Assembly (NCBI GenBank): GCA_020433805.1
Contig: JAGRBZ010000031.1
Location: 1 to 36,379 of the forward strand
Length of the DNA: 36,379 bases
Direction: 5' to 3'
Source: Anaerolineae bacterium
Lineage (GTDB): Bacteria > Chloroflexota > Anaerolineae > 4572-78 > J111
Shown here: positions 33,405 to 36,379 of the stretch, in pieces
How positions within the stretch are numbered: position 1 is the stretch's first letter
Layout of the letters: every line of letters begins with the position of its first letter
Made by a program: the position numbers and the translations under genes
The notes under the pieces: model-generated
The model's input: the letters and a program-made list of their open reading frames with translations, nothing else
Database searches by the model: none
Told to the model about the DNA's origin: nothing

Positions 33405-34895
33405 ATGGCCGTACAAAGCATCCCCCGGCGGAGGCGTAGCAGTTTATCTTCCGCATTAGTCATCACGCGACGCGAACTGCGTGACAGCTTAAAGGATTGG
33501 CGCATCGTCACCCCCATTGTTATCCTAACGCTGATCTTTCCCTTTCTTATGGATTTTACCTCTCGCTGGGCCACCAATTGGGTTTCGCGCTTTACCGACC
33601 CCATTCTGGTCGAGCGCATCAACCCGTTTTTACTGATGATCGTCGGCTTCTTCCCCATCTCTTTTTCACTCATCATCGCCCTTGAGTCTTTTGTCGGCGA
33701 AAAGGAACGCAACAGTATCGAACCAATCCTGTCGATGCCGTTGACCGATCTGGAACTGTATCTGGGCAAAATGCTATCATCACTAATGCTGCCGCTGATG
33801 GCGAGTTACCTGGGCATTACGGTCTTCCTCGTGAGCCGATTTTTTACCTCCCCGCCGTGGGTACCACCCTTAGAGTTAGCTATTCTGATGTTTTTGCTCA
33901 ATACCGTCGAGGCTTTAGTCATGGTTTCCGGTGCGGTGGTCGTTTCCAGCCAGACAACCAGCGTGCGAGCCGCAAACCTGTTGGCCAGTTTTATCATCAT
34001 TCCAATGGCCTTGCTAATTCAGGCTCAGAGCATTGTCATGTTTTATGCTGAGTATCAGGCTCTATGGTGGTTTGTGCTTGTCCTGCTGGTAATTGACTTG
34101 ATTTTGATTCGCATGGGTATTCGAATCTTCAACCGCGAGGATATTCTTTCCAAGGAGTTGGACGAACTGCATATTCGCAATATTTGGCGCGAATTTAAGG
34201 GCTATTTCCTGCGCCCCCCGGAATTTGCGGTCAAGCGCGGTAATACCGTGGTTGCCAAATTCGATATCGTGCGCTTTTATAGGCACGATATTCCCTATCT
34301 CATCCGCGATCAAGCCCTGGCCTTTGGTCTCATCCTAATCGCCGTGGTGACCGCCATCATCTTGGGGAGTTCGTTTGCTCAGCAATTTCCCATCCCCTCT
34401 GAGGCGTTCTCTCTGGATAATGTTTCGGCTGACACTTTTGAGAACGTCCAGCATATTCAGTTTCTGCCGGAAATTTCAACGACGGCTATTTTTTTCAATA
34501 ACTTGCGGGTTATCGTGCTGGCAGGGATCATCAGTGTTTTCTCCTTTGGCTCCCTAACGCTGATTTTAACACTGATTAACGCCGGACTGGTGAGTTTTTT
34601 AATTGCACAGGTTGTTCAACTCAACTACAATCCCTGGACGTTTGTCGGAGCATTTATTCTGCCACACGGTATTTTTGAAATCCCGGCTATTATCATTGGG
34701 ATGACATTTGCTTTGCGGATTGGCGCGGCATTGATTTCACCGCCGCAAGGCTTGGATATCGGCCAGTCGCTGCTGCTGACCACAGCTAACTTTATCAAGA
34801 TTTTGATCTTTCTCATTATTCCGCTACTGTTGATTGCCGGTTACATCGAAGCCAACATCACGCCTCAAATTGTGCTTGCGGTTTATGGTAGGTAG
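33405..34895 (+). CDS. ABC-2 type permease fused to SpoIIM-like domain
   Basis: This is a 496-residue membrane protein. The N-terminal half (about 1-250) reads as an ABC-2 permease: an amphipathic ITRRELRDSLKDWR start, a first helix IVILTLIFPFLMDF, and ESFVGEKERNSIEPILSMPL, the usual cytoplasmic loop. The C-terminal part (about 300-490) matches the SpoIIM/DUF95 pattern: FFNNLRVIVLAGIISVFSFG, then LPHGIFEIPAIIIGMTFALRIGAAL, with the P-H-G-x-x-E motif. No ATP-binding subunit is beside it in the window. GGAG lies 10 bases before ATG 33405. Its role in export or membrane remodelling is not known. Confidence 0.85.
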   Translation: MAVQSIPRRRRSSLSSALVITRRELRDSLKDWRIVTPIVILTLIFPFLMDFTSRWATNWVSRFTDPILVERINPFLLMIVGFFPISFSLIIALESFVGEKERNSIEPILSMPLTDLELYLGKMLSSLMLPLMASYLGITVFLVSRFFTSPPWVPPLELAILMFLLNTVEALVMVSGAVVVSSQTTSVRAANLLASFIIIPMALLIQAQSIVMFYAEYQALWWFVLVLLVIDLILIRMGIRIFNREDILSKELDELHIRNIWREFKGYFLRPPEFAVKRGNTVVAKFDIVRFYRHDIPYLIRDQALAFGLILIAVVTAIILGSSFAQQFPIPSEAFSLDNVSADTFENVQHIQFLPEISTTAIFFNNLRVIVLAGIISVFSFGSLTLILTLINAGLVSFLIAQVVQLNYNPWTFVGAFILPHGIFEIPAIIIGMTFALRIGAALISPPQGLDIGQSLLLTTANFIKILIFLIIPLLLIAGYIEANITPQIVLAVYGR

Positions 34896-34971
34896 AGAAA
34901 AAAATTGAGTATTTAGCTTAGCCTTACAGTTGTAATTTGTCACCCTAAACAGACTAAAACGAGGTCACCCC

Positions 34972-35952
34972 ATGCAAATCCGCATTCTATCCGCTGAAGA
35001 TGTTCATCGTGCCCTGCCTATGGCTAAGGCTATTCAAGTGATGCGCAGTGCTTTTGGACAACTTTCGGCCAATCGCGCCGATGTTCCGCTTCGTACGCGC
35101 ATAACCACCGACAGTGGCCTTCTGCTGCTGATGCCCGCCTTTCTCAGAGACAGCCGAGAGTTAGGTATGAAGGTGGTTTCGATCTGGGGCGATAACCCCC
35201 TCAAGGGATTACCGGCCATTATTGCCATAGCTTTGGTTCTTGATCCCGACACCGGCGAACCCCGTGCTATCGTCAACGGGGAAGCGTTAACGGCCATCCG
35301 CACCGGGGCCGGTGGCGGCTTGGCTGCGGATCTGCTGGCCCGGCCCGATGCCGAAGTGGTGACGGTCTTTGGCTCCGGCGTGCAGGCACGTGCTCAGCTT
35401 GAAGCGGTTTGCGTGGTGCGCCCCATCAAAACGGTGCGCATTGTGGGCCGTACTCCCTCTTCGGTGGCCGCATTTGCCGATGAAGTACGCGGATGGCCTA
35501 CGGCTCCCCAGGTCGAACTGCCCGCCACCCGCCGAGCGGCGGTTGAAGGCGCGGATATTATTATCACCGCCACCTCCTCGGAGAAACCGGTATTTGATGG
35601 CAATGATTTGTCTCCGGGAACGCATATTACGGGCGTTGGCTCGTATGCGCCCCATATGCAAGAGGTCGATACGGTTACGGTCAAAAAAGCCAAAGTCGTG
35701 GTCGACTCGCTTCAAGCCTGTCTGGCTGAAGCCGGCGACTTGTTGGTTCCCCTGGAGAAGAACATTATCAGTAAGGTCGATATCCACGGCGAGCTTGGCT
35801 CAATTGTCAACGGTGAAATTCCGGGCCGCGAATCGCCTGAAGAAATCACCTTCTTCAAATCCGTGGGCGTTGCGGTGCAAGACGCCTCTGCCGCCACGGC
35901 CATTCTGCGCGAAGCCGAAGTGCAGGGACTTGGGACACTGGCACCGCTGTAA
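34972..35952 (+). CDS. ornithine cyclodeaminase / mu-crystallin family protein
   Basis: This 326-residue cytoplasmic NAD(P)-binding enzyme has the N-terminal substrate part with RVPLRTRI-like VPLRTRITTDSG and KVVSIWGDNPLKGLP. The conserved GEALTAIRTGAGGGLAADLL follows, then the Rossmann loop VFGSGVQARAQLEAV and ADIIITATSSEKPVFDG. The family includes ornithine cyclodeaminase, alanine dehydrogenase of archaeal type and ketimine reductases. The exact substrate is not readable from sequence alone. GAGGT stands about 8 bases before ATG 34972. It is probably not linked to the permease functionally; the gap is 76 bases. Confidence 0.9.
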   Translation: MQIRILSAEDVHRALPMAKAIQVMRSAFGQLSANRADVPLRTRITTDSGLLLLMPAFLRDSRELGMKVVSIWGDNPLKGLPAIIAIALVLDPDTGEPRAIVNGEALTAIRTGAGGGLAADLLARPDAEVVTVFGSGVQARAQLEAVCVVRPIKTVRIVGRTPSSVAAFADEVRGWPTAPQVELPATRRAAVEGADIIITATSSEKPVFDGNDLSPGTHITGVGSYAPHMQEVDTVTVKKAKVVVDSLQACLAEAGDLLVPLEKNIISKVDIHGELGSIVNGEIPGRESPEEITFFKSVGVAVQDASAATAILREAEVQGLGTLAPL

Positions 35953-36046
35953 GTATCTCCCAAGGATAATACATTGTCTCTGATAGCTCATAATTGGAGA
36001 GAAACCCCTCAAGCCATAAGCAGTTCCTCAGAATAGGACAAACTAA

Positions 36047-36379
36047 ATGAACTATTGGATCAACACGATATCACGCGAGCATGTCTTGGTCGGCGTTGAG
36101 GGCGGATTTACCCAAGCTAATCACGGTAGCCCACACAACCTACGCCGGATGAAGCGAGGTGATTTGCTGGTGTTCTATTCACCTAAAACGCAATTTCAAG
36201 GGGGGAAACTATTGAAAACGTTTACAGCCATAGGGCAAATCACCGATGATGAACCCTATCAAGTACAGATGCGCGAGGATTTTAATCCCTTTCGCCGAAA
36301 CGTAACCTTTTTTGATTGTCAGGAAGCCAGAATTGGTCCACTTATCAATGATTTAGATTTTATTACAGACAAACAAAAA
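36047..36379 (+). CDS. EVE-domain protein (partial)
   Basis: The frame runs off the right edge, giving the first 111 residues. MNYWINTISREHVLVGVEGG, then a short basic loop, RMKRGDLLVFYSPKTQFQGG, KTFTAIGQITDDEPYQV and FNPFRRNVTFFDCQEARI match the EVE/UPF0310 pattern (PUA-like fold). EVE domains bind modified cytosine or adenine bases in DNA or RNA and appear in some defence-linked proteins, but stand-alone copies like this are also common housekeeping genes. AGGA lies about 9 bases before ATG 36047. What follows it is not in the window. Confidence 0.85.
   Translation, partial: MNYWINTISREHVLVGVEGGFTQANHGSPHNLRRMKRGDLLVFYSPKTQFQGGKLLKTFTAIGQITDDEPYQVQMREDFNPFRRNVTFFDCQEARIGPLINDLDFITDKQK

Overview
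The window looks like a piece of a Chloroflexota chromosome, probably of the Anaerolineae/Caldilineae kind. This is inferred from content, not from a search. The clues are a large YYY-domain (DUF2298-type) membrane protein, a Ser/Thr kinase whose Thr/Pro-rich linker carries a TolB-like propeller, an ABC-2/SpoIIM fusion, and a roughly balanced base composition. Menaquinone synthesis genes point to a respiring organism. No phage, plasmid, CRISPR array or intact transposase was seen.

Layout. 1-1591 holds a cut-off CbiX-like sirohydrochlorin chelatase and a metallophosphoesterase, with a hairpin element between them. 1717-6075 (minus) is a signalling operon: a PAS-GAF-GAF-GAF histidine kinase, a LuxR-type response regulator, and a receiver-Roadblock protein. 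A tRNA-Leu(TAA) sits at 6248-6333. 6447-9303 (plus) holds an 8-oxoguanine deaminase-like amidohydrolase, a membrane TPR protein, and ClpS with its own promoter. 9315-17263 (minus) runs tetR-menF-menD-[hairpin element]-menE, then a HAD phosphatase coupled to a LamG protein. 17730-25517 (plus) holds an 882-residue protein of unknown function, overlapped by a PknB-type kinase, then a gamma-glutamyltransferase and an FGGY sugar kinase. 25730-28990 (plus) holds an orphan SecD-P1-like protein, a LysM amidase and a ChlI/BchI-like AAA+ ATPase. 29035-30068 (minus) is a run of very small genes. 30417-32993 (minus) is the YYY membrane protein. 33405 to the end (plus) holds the ABC-2/SpoIIM permease, an ornithine cyclodeaminase-family enzyme and a cut-off EVE-domain protein.

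Several promoters could be read directly as -35/-10 pairs, most with 17-base spacing (tRNA-Leu, clpS, tetR-men, HAD, metallophosphoesterase, SecD-like, amidase, YYY protein). The tetR promoter is followed at its start point by a TetR-type dyad, so the menaquinone operon is probably under a self-regulating TetR repressor.

The most interesting items are: (1) the 882-residue protein with an H-x3-D-G acyltransferase-like motif, translationally coupled to the kinase; (2) two hairpin elements that share 13-base ends but not their interiors, which suggests a mobile-element family, one of them sitting between menD and menE; (3) the single-pass protein resembling only the SecD periplasmic domain; (4) the receiver-Roadblock signalling cassette; and (5) a ClpS with an Asp-Thr tract and a changed gatekeeper residue.
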